Assembly: GCF_946885955.1 (NCBI RefSeq)
Contig: NZ_CAMPHI010000017.1
Location: 34,266-98,265, forward strand
Direction of reading: 5' to 3'
DNA from: an uncultured Pseudomonas sp.
Lineage (GTDB): Bacteria > Pseudomonadota > Gammaproteobacteria > Pseudomonadales > Pseudomonadaceae
Length of the DNA stretch: 64,000 bases
A program made the position numbers and the translations under genes. Shown piece by piece: positions 55,687-64,000 of this stretch (position 1 is its first letter; each line of letters opens with the position of its first letter). The notes under the pieces are model-generated. The model had not been told where the DNA came from, searched no databases, and worked only from the letters and a program-made list of their open reading frames with translations.

Positions 55687-56613
55687 ATGGATAAGAACCG
55701 CCGTCTGGCGCCTTTATATGCGCTGCGCGCGTTCGAAGCCGCGGCGCGTCATCGTTCCTTCACCCGCGCGGCGGACGAATTGGCGATCAGCCAAAGCGCG
55801 GTGAGCCATCACGTGCGCACCCTTGAACAACACTTCGCCTGCCGTCTGTTCGAGCGCCAGGGCCGTAACCTGCAGCTGACCGAGACGGCGCGCCTGCTGC
55901 TGCCCGGCCTGCGCGACGGCTTCGATGCCTTGGAGCGCGCCTGCACCACCCTGCGCGCGGATGATGGAGTGCTGCGCCTGAAGGCGCCTTCGACCCTGAC
56001 CATGCGCTGGCTATTGGCGCGTTTGTCGCGCTTCCGCTTGCAGAACGACGACATCGAAGTGCAGCTGACCAGCGCCTGGATGGACGTCGACAAGGTGGAT
56101 TTCCAGCACGAGCCGTTCGACTGCGCGGTGCTGCTGGGCAACGGCGAATTCCCCGACGAATGGGACAGCACGCTGTTGTTCGCCGAATGGCTGATTCCAG
56201 TCTGCGCGCCCGAGGCGGCGAGCGATTGCCCCTGGGACCTGGCGCGGCTGCAGGGCGCCGAACTGGTGCACCCGACCCCGGACCGCCGCGATTGGCGTCA
56301 GTGGTTGCAGGCCATGGGCCTGGCTGAGCAGGTACCGCTCAAGGGTGGTCAGGTATTCGATACTTTGGAGCTGGGCATGGTCGCCGCCGCCCGTGGTTAC
56401 GGCGTATCGATCGGCGATCTGGTGCTGGTCGCCGAAGACGTCGCCCAGGGCCGCCTCGGCCTGCCCTGGCCATGCGCGGTGCCCAGCGGTTGCAGCTATT
56501 ACCTGGTCTGGCCCAAGGCCCGGCGCGGCCAGGAGCGCTACCTGCGTTTGCGCGATTACCTGGTCAGCGAGGTGGCGGCAATGCAGTTGCCGGACGTGCG
56601 GCGCGTTGCTTGA
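55687..56613 (+). CDS. LysR family transcriptional regulator (GcvA-like)
   Basis: The 308-residue regulator has an N-terminal winged helix (about 8-67): LYALRAFEAAARHRSFTRAA then LAISQSAVSHHVRTLEQHFA. A periplasmic-binding-like effector domain follows (about 92-300), of the GcvA class by its VHPTPDRRDWRQWL segment and GYGVSIGDLVLVAEDV. It is divergent from the MATE gene, the classic position for a LysR regulator and its target. Inducer unknown. Confidence 0.93.
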   Translation: MDKNRRLAPLYALRAFEAAARHRSFTRAADELAISQSAVSHHVRTLEQHFACRLFERQGRNLQLTETARLLLPGLRDGFDALERACTTLRADDGVLRLKAPSTLTMRWLLARLSRFRLQNDDIEVQLTSAWMDVDKVDFQHEPFDCAVLLGNGEFPDEWDSTLLFAEWLIPVCAPEAASDCPWDLARLQGAELVHPTPDRRDWRQWLQAMGLAEQVPLKGGQVFDTLELGMVAAARGYGVSIGDLVLVAEDVAQGRLGLPWPCAVPSGCSYYLVWPKARRGQERYLRLRDYLVSEVAAMQLPDVRRVA

Positions 56614-56661
56614 GCGGCCCTGTGGCGGTGCCGGCAAACTCGATGGCAAGCCGTCCGCAGA

Positions 56662-58143
56662 TCAGTCCCAGGCGTGTGGCAGGCTCAGGCAATAAGCGTT
56701 TTTGCCTTGCTGCTTGGCCTGGTACATCGCCTGATCCGCCTGGTTGAGCAGCTGTTCGCCGGCCTGTTCGAGGTTAGCCGCGCCACGCAGGCTGCCGATG
56801 CCGATGCTGGCTGAGATTCGCACCGTATGACCGGCAACCTGGGTCAGCGCGCGCAGCTCCTGAAGTATCGCCTGGGCCACACGAATCGCCCCCTCAGGCG
56901 TGCTGACCTGATTGAGCAGAATGACAAACTCGTCACCGCCGAGGCGGGCGAAGGTGTCCTCCTTGCGCACATGGCGTTTGATGCGTGCGGCGACTTCCTG
57001 CAGCAGCAGATCGCCCGTGGCGTGGCCGTATTTGTCATTGACCCCCTTGAAGCCGTCGAGATCGAAATACATCAGTGCGACTACCCAATCGCGGCGTTCG
57101 GCGCGCAGCAAACTGTCGGTCAGTTCGACCATCAATTGGCGACGGTTGATCAGCCCGGTCAGCGTGTCACGGGTTGCCAGCTCCTTCAGTTGCGCCGACT
57201 GCCGTTGCAGCTCCGCGGTACGTTCGGCTACGCGCTGTTCCAGGGTTTCGTTGGCAGTTTGCAGGTGCTGGTTGACCTGCGCGATCGTCCGGTAACTGTG
57301 CAGCAGGCGCCATGCCGCGTACGCCAAGAGTGCCAGCAGTACGCCGGAATAGAGGAACAGGTAGTTCCGATAGTGCTGCTTCTGTTCCAGCATGCCCTGG
57401 AACGCCTGCTCGAGCGCAGCGCTCAAGTCGTCGATGGTCTGTGCAGTCGGGGTGTTGGCGATGCGCGCCATCAGAGTGTCTTCCACCACCCGTTGGCGCA
57501 GGGTAATGCTGGCGTGCCGGGCCAACAGCGTCAGTGGTTCGAGCAGAACATCGGGATAGTCGCCACTGTTGTTGTCGAGGGTCTTGAGCGTGGCGGAAAT
57601 CTTCTCCCCAAGCCTCTCCTCCGGCAGCAGATTGAACCTGAGGACGTCGCGCAGCAGGCCATCTATCACCTCGCCCAGCAGGTGCAACGTGCTCTGGTCG
57701 GTCGGTGGCAGCGACGCCAGCAGTTCTTTGAACGTCTCCACGGCGGTGGGGAAATAGCGCAGCGAATTGCGCAATAAGGCGTTTTGCGATTTGAACTGCT
57801 CGACCAGGTCTTCCTTGGCGACGAATGCGCGCTCCATGTCTTCGAGCCGTTTTTGCAAGAGTTCGGCGTGGCTCATTGGCGGGCTCATCGCCAGACGCTG
57901 CTGCAGTTCGTGCACATGGGGCAGCGGGGCGCTTAGCGGGTCGTAGTTGTTATGCATGCCGGCCCGCGTCTTGAGAATGTTGGCATTCCATTCGGCGTCC
58001 AGCTGTTTCAGTTCGCGCAATGCTGCCATCACCTGATTCTGTGTGCTGGCATTGAGCGCCTGGGTGCGTTCATAGAGGAACGCGGGTACTGCCAGCAAGA
58101 TGACGAAAACGGTGCCGAGCAGCTGCAGGCCGGTGCGTTTCAA
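56662..58143 (-). CDS. Diguanylate cyclase with DAHL-like periplasmic sensor
   Basis: The 493-residue protein has a signal-anchor helix (about 7-24), a helical periplasmic domain of about 230 residues resembling DAHL double sensor domains, a second helix (about 260-283), a coiled-coil linker and a GGDEF domain (about 325-490) with RLGGDEFVILL. RKED, five residues before GGDEF, is an RxxD product-inhibition site, so it should be an active, feedback-controlled c-di-GMP synthase. The start is a TTG at 58143 sharing bases with the upstream gene's TGA stop; without it the first helix is lost. This 4-bp overlap couples its translation to the peroxidase gene. Confidence 0.92.
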   Translation of the reverse strand: MKRTGLQLLGTVFVILLAVPAFLYERTQALNASTQNQVMAALRELKQLDAEWNANILKTRAGMHNNYDPLSAPLPHVHELQQRLAMSPPMSHAELLQKRLEDMERAFVAKEDLVEQFKSQNALLRNSLRYFPTAVETFKELLASLPPTDQSTLHLLGEVIDGLLRDVLRFNLLPEERLGEKISATLKTLDNNSGDYPDVLLEPLTLLARHASITLRQRVVEDTLMARIANTPTAQTIDDLSAALEQAFQGMLEQKQHYRNYLFLYSGVLLALLAYAAWRLLHSYRTIAQVNQHLQTANETLEQRVAERTAELQRQSAQLKELATRDTLTGLINRRQLMVELTDSLLRAERRDWVVALMYFDLDGFKGVNDKYGHATGDLLLQEVAARIKRHVRKEDTFARLGGDEFVILLNQVSTPEGAIRVAQAILQELRALTQVAGHTVRISASIGIGSLRGAANLEQAGEQLLNQADQAMYQAKQQGKNAYCLSLPHAWD

Positions 58144-59165
58144 TGTGCCGACTCCGCCAGGGCGTGGGCCGGGACTTCACCGTTCAGGCTGCGCAGGAAT
58201 TTAACGATCAGGGTTTTGTCGGCCTGGGGGGCGGTACGCCCGAGCTGGTAGCGGAACATCACCTCGATGGCTTCTTCCAGCGTCGCCGCCGAACCGTTGT
58301 GAAAGTAGGGCGCGGTGAGTGCGACGTTGCGCAGGCTGGGCACCTTGAACACATATTTGTCGATCTCGCGCTTGGTCACCTGGTAGCGGCCGAGGTCGGT
58401 CTCGGAGTTGCTGTCGTGATCCTGGGCGTAAGGGCTTATCACCCCGAATACCTGAAACATGTTGCCGCCGATATTGATGCCCTGATGGCAGGCGACGCAG
58501 CCATAGCTCTTGAACTTCGCGTAGCCGAGTTTCTCCTCGGCATCGATTGCCTGTGCGTCGCCGCGCAGGTAGGCGTCGAAGCGCGATGGGGTGACCAGCG
58601 AACGCTCGAACACGGCCAGGGCATCGATGGCGTTGCGCTGGTTGAGGCCGTCGCGGTAGACACGCTTGAAGCCTTTTAGCAGCGTGGCGTCCTGGTTCAG
58701 CTTGGCGAGAATGGCGGGCCAGGACGAGTCGAACACCTTGGCGCTGCCGATCACCATGCTGACCTGATCTTCCAGCGACTCGGCCTTGCCGGTCCAGAAC
58801 TGGCGGAAGTTGAAGCCGGTATTGAACACGCTGGGCGAGTTGAAGGAGCTGAGGTGGCCGCCGATACCCGCGGAGTGCGCGCGGCCATCGGCACCGCCCT
58901 GGGCGAAATCATGGCAACTGGCGCAGCTCAGTGTGTCGTCGCGGGAAAGCCGCCGATCGAAAAACAATTGTTTGCCGAGCGCCGCCTTGTCGCGATCGAA
59001 CTCGATGGTTTTCGGCAGTGGGCGAATCGGTTCGTTGGTCAGCGCCGTCTCGCTATTATCAGCATGGCTGAAACCGCCATACAGCAGCGCCATCAGGATC
59101 AAGCAGCGTGCGCCGCGTCCTGATCTGGGCGCCGTTGCAACATCGAGAGAGTCATTGTCGGGCAT
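58140..59165 (-). CDS. Di-haem cytochrome c peroxidase family protein
   Basis: The 341-residue exported protein has an N-terminal hydrophobic segment (about 23-36, LILMALLYGGFSHA) and two c-haem motifs: CASCH (about 81-85) and CVACH (about 225-229). FDRRLSRDDTLSCASCHD and VPSLRNVALTAPYFHNG are characteristic of the CcpA/MauG superfamily. It would reduce peroxide, or carry out a related oxidation, in the periplasm. It overlaps the diguanylate cyclase gene by 4 bp, so a redox signal might be passed to c-di-GMP synthesis; that link is inference. The long n-region makes the exact start uncertain. Confidence 0.9.
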   Translation of the reverse strand: MPDNDSLDVATAPRSGRGARCLILMALLYGGFSHADNSETALTNEPIRPLPKTIEFDRDKAALGKQLFFDRRLSRDDTLSCASCHDFAQGGADGRAHSAGIGGHLSSFNSPSVFNTGFNFRQFWTGKAESLEDQVSMVIGSAKVFDSSWPAILAKLNQDATLLKGFKRVYRDGLNQRNAIDALAVFERSLVTPSRFDAYLRGDAQAIDAEEKLGYAKFKSYGCVACHQGINIGGNMFQVFGVISPYAQDHDSNSETDLGRYQVTKREIDKYVFKVPSLRNVALTAPYFHNGSAATLEEAIEVMFRYQLGRTAPQADKTLIVKFLRSLNGEVPAHALAESAH

Positions 59166-59287
59166 GATAATTTCCCTTCGCCGGGCCGCGAGCAGCGCGG
59201 TTGGCTTCTCTTAGGCTAGCTAACAGGCGAGGAGAGGGAGGCGAAAAGCCTAACCGCGTATCGCATCGTTCGCTTGCGACTACCGGC

Positions 59288-60784
59288 TCAGCTCTGCGGA
59301 TTCCCCCGATATTGCAGGGCCTCGGCCAGATGGCTGCGGGCGATCTGTTCCACCTGCTCGAGGTCGGCCAGGGTACGCGCGACCTTGAGAATGCGGTGGG
59401 CTGCGCGTAGCGATAGGCCGAGGCGCTCGCAGGCGCTTTCCAGCCAACTCTGGTCGGCCGCGTGCAGCGCACAGTGTTGGCGCAGGCCGGGTAAGTCGAG
59501 AAAGGCATTGGCCATGCCCTGGCGCGCCACCTGACGCTGGCGGGCGCGGGCGACCAGGGCCGCGCTGCTCGCGGTGTCGGCGCCATCGCTGGGTTGCACG
59601 TGCAGGGCGGTGGTTTCGCGCGCCACCGTCACGTGCAGGTCGATGCGGTCGAGCAGCGGCCCGGACAGCTTGCCACGGTAGCGCTGAATCTGTTCCGGGG
59701 TGCAACGGCAGCGCCCGCTGGGGTCGCCGAGAAAACCGCAAGGGCAGGGGTTCATCGCCGCGACCAATTGGAACCGCGCCGGGAAACGCACCTTGTCCCG
59801 CGCTCGGGCGATCACGATCTGCCCGCTTTCCAGGGGTTCGCGTAAGACCTCCAACACCTTGCGGTCGAATTCGGGTAGTTCATCCAAAAATAAAACGCCC
59901 TGATGGGCCAAGGTGATCTCGCCGGGTTGCGGGCGACTGCCGCCCCCAACCAGTGCCGGGCCGGAAGCGCTGTGATGCGGATTTCTAAAAGGTCGCTGTG
60001 GCCAGGCCTCCAGCGGCGCATGGCTGGCCACCGAATGAATCGCGGCGACTTCCAGTGCCTCCTGCTCTTCCAGCGGCGGCAACAAGCCGGGCAGGCGGCT
60101 GGCCAGTAGAGTTTTGCCGGTGCCGGGCGGGCCGCTGAATAATAGATTGTGCGAGCCAGCTGCGGCCACCAGCAGTGCGCGTTTGGCGGCGATCTGGCCT
60201 TGAACCTCGGAAAGGTCCGGGTAGGGCAGGGTCTGCCGCAGCAGACCCGCGGCTTGGTAGGGCGCAATCGGTGTCTGGCCGTTGAGGTGGGCGGCCAGCT
60301 CGAGCAAATGACCGACGGCGATGACCGTCAGTCCGGAGGCCAGGCTGGCTTCTTCGGCGTTGGCCTTAGGCACCACTAAGGTGCGTCCGCTGGCGCGGGC
60401 GGCCAGGGCAGCGGGCAATACACCCTGTACCGGGCGTACTTCGCCGGAGAGTGCCAGTTCGCCGAGGCATTCCAGCTGTTCCAGGGCGGCGGCCGGCACC
60501 TGGCCGCTGGCGGCGAGAATTCCCAGGGCGATGGCCAGGTCGAAGCGCCCGCCGTCTTTCGGCAGGTCGGCCGGCGCCAGGTTCAAGGTGATGCGTCTGG
60601 GCGGGAAATCGAAGGCGCAGTTGAGGATGGCGCTACGCACGCGGTCTTTGCTTTCCTTGACCGCGGTTTCCGGCAAGCCGACCAGCGCCAGCGACGGCAA
60701 ACCGTTGGCCAGGTGGGCTTCGACGGTGACGGCGGGGGCTTCGACGCCGACTTGGGCGCGGCTGTGGACTATGGCCAGGGACAT
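59288..60784 (-). CDS. comM: YifB/ComM family Mg-chelatase-like AAA+ ATPase
   Basis: The 498-residue protein has an N-terminal Lon-like (ChlI) domain (about 1-175, VEAHLANGLPSLALVGLPE), an AAA+ core with Walker A SGPPGTGKTLLASRL (about 218) and Walker B GVLFLDELPEF (about 295), a CPCGFLGDPSGRCRC zinc-like segment (about 350-364), and a C-terminal Mg-chelatase domain. ComM is a branch-migration helicase aiding natural transformation. AAGGAGC lies before the ATG at 60784. It is followed upstream by ubiK on the same strand 34 bp away, as PA5290-PA5289. Confidence 0.95.
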   Translation of the reverse strand: MSLAIVHSRAQVGVEAPAVTVEAHLANGLPSLALVGLPETAVKESKDRVRSAILNCAFDFPPRRITLNLAPADLPKDGGRFDLAIALGILAASGQVPAAALEQLECLGELALSGEVRPVQGVLPAALAARASGRTLVVPKANAEEASLASGLTVIAVGHLLELAAHLNGQTPIAPYQAAGLLRQTLPYPDLSEVQGQIAAKRALLVAAAGSHNLLFSGPPGTGKTLLASRLPGLLPPLEEQEALEVAAIHSVASHAPLEAWPQRPFRNPHHSASGPALVGGGSRPQPGEITLAHQGVLFLDELPEFDRKVLEVLREPLESGQIVIARARDKVRFPARFQLVAAMNPCPCGFLGDPSGRCRCTPEQIQRYRGKLSGPLLDRIDLHVTVARETTALHVQPSDGADTASSAALVARARQRQVARQGMANAFLDLPGLRQHCALHAADQSWLESACERLGLSLRAAHRILKVARTLADLEQVEQIARSHLAEALQYRGNPQS

Positions 60785-60818
60785 CGATCGCTCCTTGATC
60801 GTCGCTCGGCCGAGCGGA

Positions 60819-61091
60819 TTACTCGGCGGGTGGCGTTGGCTCTGCGGTAGTGCGTGCTTCCATTTCGGCAACCTTGGCTTCCAGGGCTTCGAGGCGTGCA
60901 CGGGTGCGCGCGAGGACGGCCATCTGGCTGTCGAATTCTTCCCGGCTGACCAGATCCAGTTTACTGAAACCGCTCTGCAGCAGGGCTTTGAACTGCGCTT
61001 CGAATTCCCCGCGGGGTAGCGGCGTTTCGCCGTTGAACAGGCGCGAGGCGTGGGCGCTGAGGGCGTCTAACAGGGCTTTGGGCGGCAACAT
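60819..61091 (-). CDS. ubiK: Ubiquinone biosynthesis accessory factor UbiK
   Basis: The 90-residue membrane-fusogenic (BMFP/YqiC) family protein is helical with a C-terminal coiled coil. LVSREEFDSQMAVLARTRAR then LEALEAKVAEME (about 48-79) is the diagnostic region. UbiK assists aerobic ubiquinone synthesis with UbiJ. The ATG at 61091 (MLPPKALLDAL) gives the usual length. It is transcribed with comM and is divergent from glnK across 419 bp. Confidence 0.92.
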   Translation of the reverse strand: MLPPKALLDALSAHASRLFNGETPLPRGEFEAQFKALLQSGFSKLDLVSREEFDSQMAVLARTRARLEALEAKVAEMEARTTAEPTPPAE

Positions 61092-61204
61092 GAAGGGGCT
61101 CCGGATGCAAACGAGCGGCAGTGTAGCACGCGACCCATGCGCAGGCGGGGCGGGCGGCGGCTGCACGGTTTTCGCGCGTGGATACGGGGCATGGTCTGGC
61201 GTGG

Positions 61205-61221
61205 TGCACGTTTATGGTGCG
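61205..61221. promoter_or_regulatory. Candidate NtrC-binding site
   Basis: TGCACGTTTATGGTGCG fits the NtrC consensus TGCACCANNNTGGTGCA at 11 of the 14 fixed positions. It lies 76 bp upstream of a sigma-54-type promoter, in the normal range for an enhancer. The 419-bp interval 61092-61510 otherwise has no gene; divergent ubiK must also have its promoter here. Confidence 0.7.
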
Positions 61222-61296
61222 TTGCTTTGTGCCAGGGCCTTGCGGAGAAAGCGAAATTAATCGCTAAACGACTGAATAAAATAGCTTTTTCATGTT

Positions 61297-61314
61297 TTGG
61301 CAAGCTTTCTGCTT
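61297..61314 (+). promoter_or_regulatory. Candidate sigma-54 promoter for glnK-amtB
   Basis: TTGGCAAGCTTTCTGCTT has the invariant GG (61299-61300) and GC (61311-61312) spaced by 10 nt, as in TTGGCAC-N5-TTGCT. It would give a leader of about 185 nt before glnK. Together with the upstream NtrC-like site it indicates activation under nitrogen limitation. Confidence 0.7.
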
Positions 61315-61459
61315 GTTCGCTGACACCCAAGCGCCAATGCGGTTCCGGTGCATCAGGCGAGGCGGGGAAGTGTTTCGTTGGAGCGGTTGGTGGGTATCGG
61401 TGTTGCCGAGATAGCTCGGCCGATGCATTACAAAAGCCAGACACTGCGCTTAGACTTGA

Positions 61460-61849
<390 letters not shown>

Positions 61850-61883
61850 GCCCAGCTAACCCCACGCCCCAGGAGTAACCCCC

Positions 61884-63197
61884 ATGACTCTGCGAAAAAT
61901 CGCAGGGCTAGGAGCCCTTTTGTCTCTCGTTCCCGGCATTGCCATGGCCGACGAGGCAGTTTTGAACAGTGGTGACACGGCTTGGATGCTGGTCGCGACT
62001 GCGCTTGTGCTGTTCATGACCATTCCCGGTCTGGCGCTGTTTTACGGCGGTATGGTGCGTTCCAAGAACGTGCTGTCAGTGTTGATGCAGTGTTTCGCCA
62101 TTACCGGTCTGATCAGTGTCCTATGGGTGCTTTACGGTTACAGCCTGGCGTTTGACACCACCGGCATGGAGCAAGGTGTGGTCAACCTCAACTCGTTCAT
62201 TGGCGGCCTGTCCAAAGCCTTCCTCAGCGGTCTGACCCTGGACAGCCTGGTGGCTGGCATTCCGGAAAGCGTGTTCATCACCTTTCAGATGACCTTCGCC
62301 ATCATCACCCCGGCGCTGATCGTCGGTGCATTCGCCGAGCGCATGAAATTCTCCGCGATGCTGATCTTCATGGCGGTCTGGTTCACCCTGGTTTACGCCC
62401 CCATCGCCCATATGGTGTGGAGCGGCGACGGTGCGCTGTTGTGGGACTGGGGCGTGCTCGACTTCGCTGGCGGCACCGTGGTGCACATCAACGCCGGTAT
62501 CGCCGGCCTGGTGGCCTGCCTGGTTCTGGGCAAGCGCAAGGGCTTCCCGACCACCGCCATGCCACCGCACAACCTTGGCTACACCCTGATCGGCGCAAGC
62601 ATGCTCTGGGTCGGCTGGTTCGGCTTCAACGCAGGCTCCGCACTGGCGGCCAACGGCAGTGCCGGTATGGCCATGCTGGTCACCCAGATCGCCACCGCTA
62701 CCGCGGCGCTGAGCTGGATGTTCGCCGAATGGATCACGCACCGGAAGCCGAGCGTGCTGGGAATTGCCTCCGGCGCCGTTGCCGGTCTGGTGGCGATCAC
62801 TCCGGCGTCCGGCACCGTGGGGCCGATGGGGGCCCTGGTTATCGGTCTGCTGGCCGGGGTGATCTGCTTCCTCTGTGCCACCAGCCTGAAGCGCAAGCTG
62901 GGTTATGACGACTCGCTGGATGTCTTCGGCGTACATGCCGTGGGCGGCATCGTCGGCGCGATCCTCACCGGTGCGTTCGCGTCGCCGATATTGGGTGGCT
63001 TCGGCACGGTGGAGAGCATTCCCGCGCAGTTGTGGGTGCAGTTCGAGGGCGTGGCGTTCACGGTGGTTTACACGACCGTATTGACCTTCGTGATCCTGAA
63101 AGTGATTGACCTGGTAATGGGTCTGCGTGTCAGCGACGAGCAAGAGACCATCGGCCTCGATCTCGCCGAGCACAATGAGCGTGGCTACAACCTGTAA
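61884..63197 (+). CDS. amtB: Ammonium transporter AmtB
   Basis: The 437-residue precursor has a cleavable signal peptide (about 1-23, ending IAMADE) and 11 membrane helices. Ammonium-path residues are visible: Phe/Trp vestibule region, twin His in GGTVVHINAG (about 198) and DVFGVHAVGGIVGA (about 350). The charged C-terminal tail RVSDEQETIGLDLAEHNERG binds GlnK. GGAG lies 10 nt before the ATG. It is followed by a hairpin and then a second amt gene, as in P. stutzeri, which is described with glnK-amtB1-amtB2. Confidence 0.96.
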   Translation: MTLRKIAGLGALLSLVPGIAMADEAVLNSGDTAWMLVATALVLFMTIPGLALFYGGMVRSKNVLSVLMQCFAITGLISVLWVLYGYSLAFDTTGMEQGVVNLNSFIGGLSKAFLSGLTLDSLVAGIPESVFITFQMTFAIITPALIVGAFAERMKFSAMLIFMAVWFTLVYAPIAHMVWSGDGALLWDWGVLDFAGGTVVHINAGIAGLVACLVLGKRKGFPTTAMPPHNLGYTLIGASMLWVGWFGFNAGSALAANGSAGMAMLVTQIATATAALSWMFAEWITHRKPSVLGIASGAVAGLVAITPASGTVGPMGALVIGLLAGVICFLCATSLKRKLGYDDSLDVFGVHAVGGIVGAILTGAFASPILGGFGTVESIPAQLWVQFEGVAFTVVYTTVLTFVILKVIDLVMGLRVSDEQETIGLDLAEHNERGYNL

Positions 63198-63208
63198 GCA
63201 CACGGAGC

Positions 63209-63231
63209 ACGCCCGGAGCCAACCCGGGCGT
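63209..63231 (+). promoter_or_regulatory. Intercistronic hairpin between the two amt genes
   Basis: ACGCCCGG (63209-63216) and CCGGGCGT (63224-63231) form a perfect 8-bp stem with a 7-nt loop, 12 bp after the amtB stop. The tail CTTAACC is not a convincing U-tract. It may reduce read-through into the second amt gene. Confidence 0.6.
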
Positions 63232-63276
63232 CTTAACCGAACAGCGCTATAAAAGCGCGCCGGCAAGAGGTGAACC

Positions 63277-64000
63277 ATGGATAACACAGCATTGACTGCA
63301 TTGCAGTACGGCTTCGATACCTTCTATTTTCTGATCTGCGGTGCCCTGGTGATGTGGATGGCAGCTGGCTTTGCCATGCTTGAAGCCGGCCTGGTCCGGG
63401 CCAAGAACACCACTGAAATCCTCACCAAGAATATCGCCCTGTACGCTGTCGCCAGCGTCATGTATCTGGTGATCGGCTATCACATCATGTACTCCAGCCC
63501 GGAAGGCGGCATCCTGCCGAGCCTGGGCTTCCTGCTCGGCGACGAGAACAGCGTCCAGTCGGTACTGGCTGGCGGCGACGATGCGCCTTACTACTCGGCT
63601 CGTTCGGACTTCTTCTTCCAAGTGGTGTTCGCCGCGACCTGCATGTCGATCGTCTCCGGTGCGGTGGCCGAGCGCATGAAGCTGTGGGCCTTCCTGGCCT
63701 TCGCTGTGGTCATGACCGGCTTCATCTACCCGGTTCAGGGTTTCTGGAAATGGGGTTCGGGCTTCCTCAACGAAGCGGGCTTCCTCGACTTCGCCGGTTC
63801 CGGCGTGGTGCACATGGCCGGCGCTTCCGCCGCGCTGGCTGGCGTGTTGCTGCTCGGCGCGCGTAAAGGCAAGTACAGTGCGAACGGCCAGGTCAATGCC
63901 ATTCCGGGCGCCAACCTGCCAATTGCAACCCTGGGCGCGTTCATTCTGTGGATGGGCTGGTTCGGCTTCAACGGCGGCTCGCAGCTGAAGATGAGCACCA
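63277..64000 (+). CDS. Second ammonium transporter, partial (3' end outside window)
   Basis: From the ATG at 63277 (AAGAGGTGA upstream) the frame runs to the edge, 241 codons without a stop. It lacks a signal peptide and begins MDNTALTALQYGFDTFYFLI, unlike amtB. Amt signatures are present: GFAMLEAGLVRAKNTTEIL (about 35-53), GAVAERMK, FAGSGVVHMAGASAALAGV with the first twin His, and FILWMGWFGFNGGS. A longer loop (about 70-110, ENSVQSVLAGGDDAPYYSA) is inserted relative to amtB. It belongs to a different Amt subfamily, so it is not a recent copy. Control is probably shared with glnK-amtB. Confidence 0.92.
   Translation, partial: MDNTALTALQYGFDTFYFLICGALVMWMAAGFAMLEAGLVRAKNTTEILTKNIALYAVASVMYLVIGYHIMYSSPEGGILPSLGFLLGDENSVQSVLAGGDDAPYYSARSDFFFQVVFAATCMSIVSGAVAERMKLWAFLAFAVVMTGFIYPVQGFWKWGSGFLNEAGFLDFAGSGVVHMAGASAALAGVLLLGARKGKYSANGQVNAIPGANLPIATLGAFILWMGWFGFNGGSQLKMST

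Overview
The window is GC-rich, densely coded chromosome from a pseudomonad. Indicators are the Crc catabolite regulator beside pyrE, the argB-algC-dut-coaBC-radC cluster, the spu polyamine locus, the divergent serA / D-2-hydroxyglutarate dehydrogenase pair, and glnK followed by two amt genes. No rRNA, tRNA, CRISPR array, integrase or complete insertion sequence was recognised. Family assignments come from reading the translations; comparisons with P. aeruginosa PAO1 are from memory and were not searched.

Layout. 0-6 kb (minus strand): two large membrane signalling proteins, a GAF/PAS sensor cut by the left edge and a PAS-GGDEF-EAL protein. 6-8 kb: a fatty-acyl desaturase (desA-like) and crc, convergent across a strong bidirectional terminator. 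8.3-15.9 kb: pyrE and a DUF4124 protein on plus; coaBC-dut-algC-argB on minus; radC on plus. 15.9-27.2 kb: polyamine uptake and gamma-glutamylation. A PotF-like binding protein and spuI are on minus; spuA-B-C-D-F-G-H are on plus, with two palindromes between the divergent arms. 27.2-32.6 kb: small accessory genes (esterase, GNAT, MmcQ/YjbR, glyoxalase I, a duplicated YdhR-like protein with a divergent TetR regulator and tandem operators, a cupin, a solute-binding protein). 32.7-35.7 kb: an AT-richer island of three lipoproteins, a membrane protein and broken genes, bounded by a 75-bp direct repeat of the 3' end of an FAD oxidase gene. 35.6-45 kb: FAD oxidase, HacB-like acylase, AraC regulator, hydrolase and small proteins. 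45-54 kb: serA, D2HGDH, an FAH-family protein, two tandem SdiA-regulated paralogues, rpiA and ilvA. 54-61 kb: MATE pump, LysR regulator, diguanylate cyclase translationally coupled to a di-haem peroxidase, comM/yifB, ubiK. 61-64 kb: an NtrC/sigma-54-type control region, glnK, amtB and a second amt cut by the right edge.

How genes work together. The spu block imports polyamines (SpuD/F/G/H) and degrades them through gamma-glutamylation (SpuI, SpuB), transamination (SpuC) and hydrolysis (SpuA). SerA and D2HGDH form a serine-synthesis pair in which the second enzyme removes D-2-hydroxyglutarate made by the first. GlnK and the two Amt proteins form the ammonium uptake and sensing module.

Most interesting points: a pair of ~124-nt intergenic elements with almost unrelated stem sequences but the same fold and the same conserved internal loop (17094-17217 and 48045-48167); a 2OG-Fe(II) oxygenase gene broken by one in-frame TGA; an island flanked by a duplicated gene end; tandem 20-bp TetR-type operators; and a second well-placed translation start inside algC.
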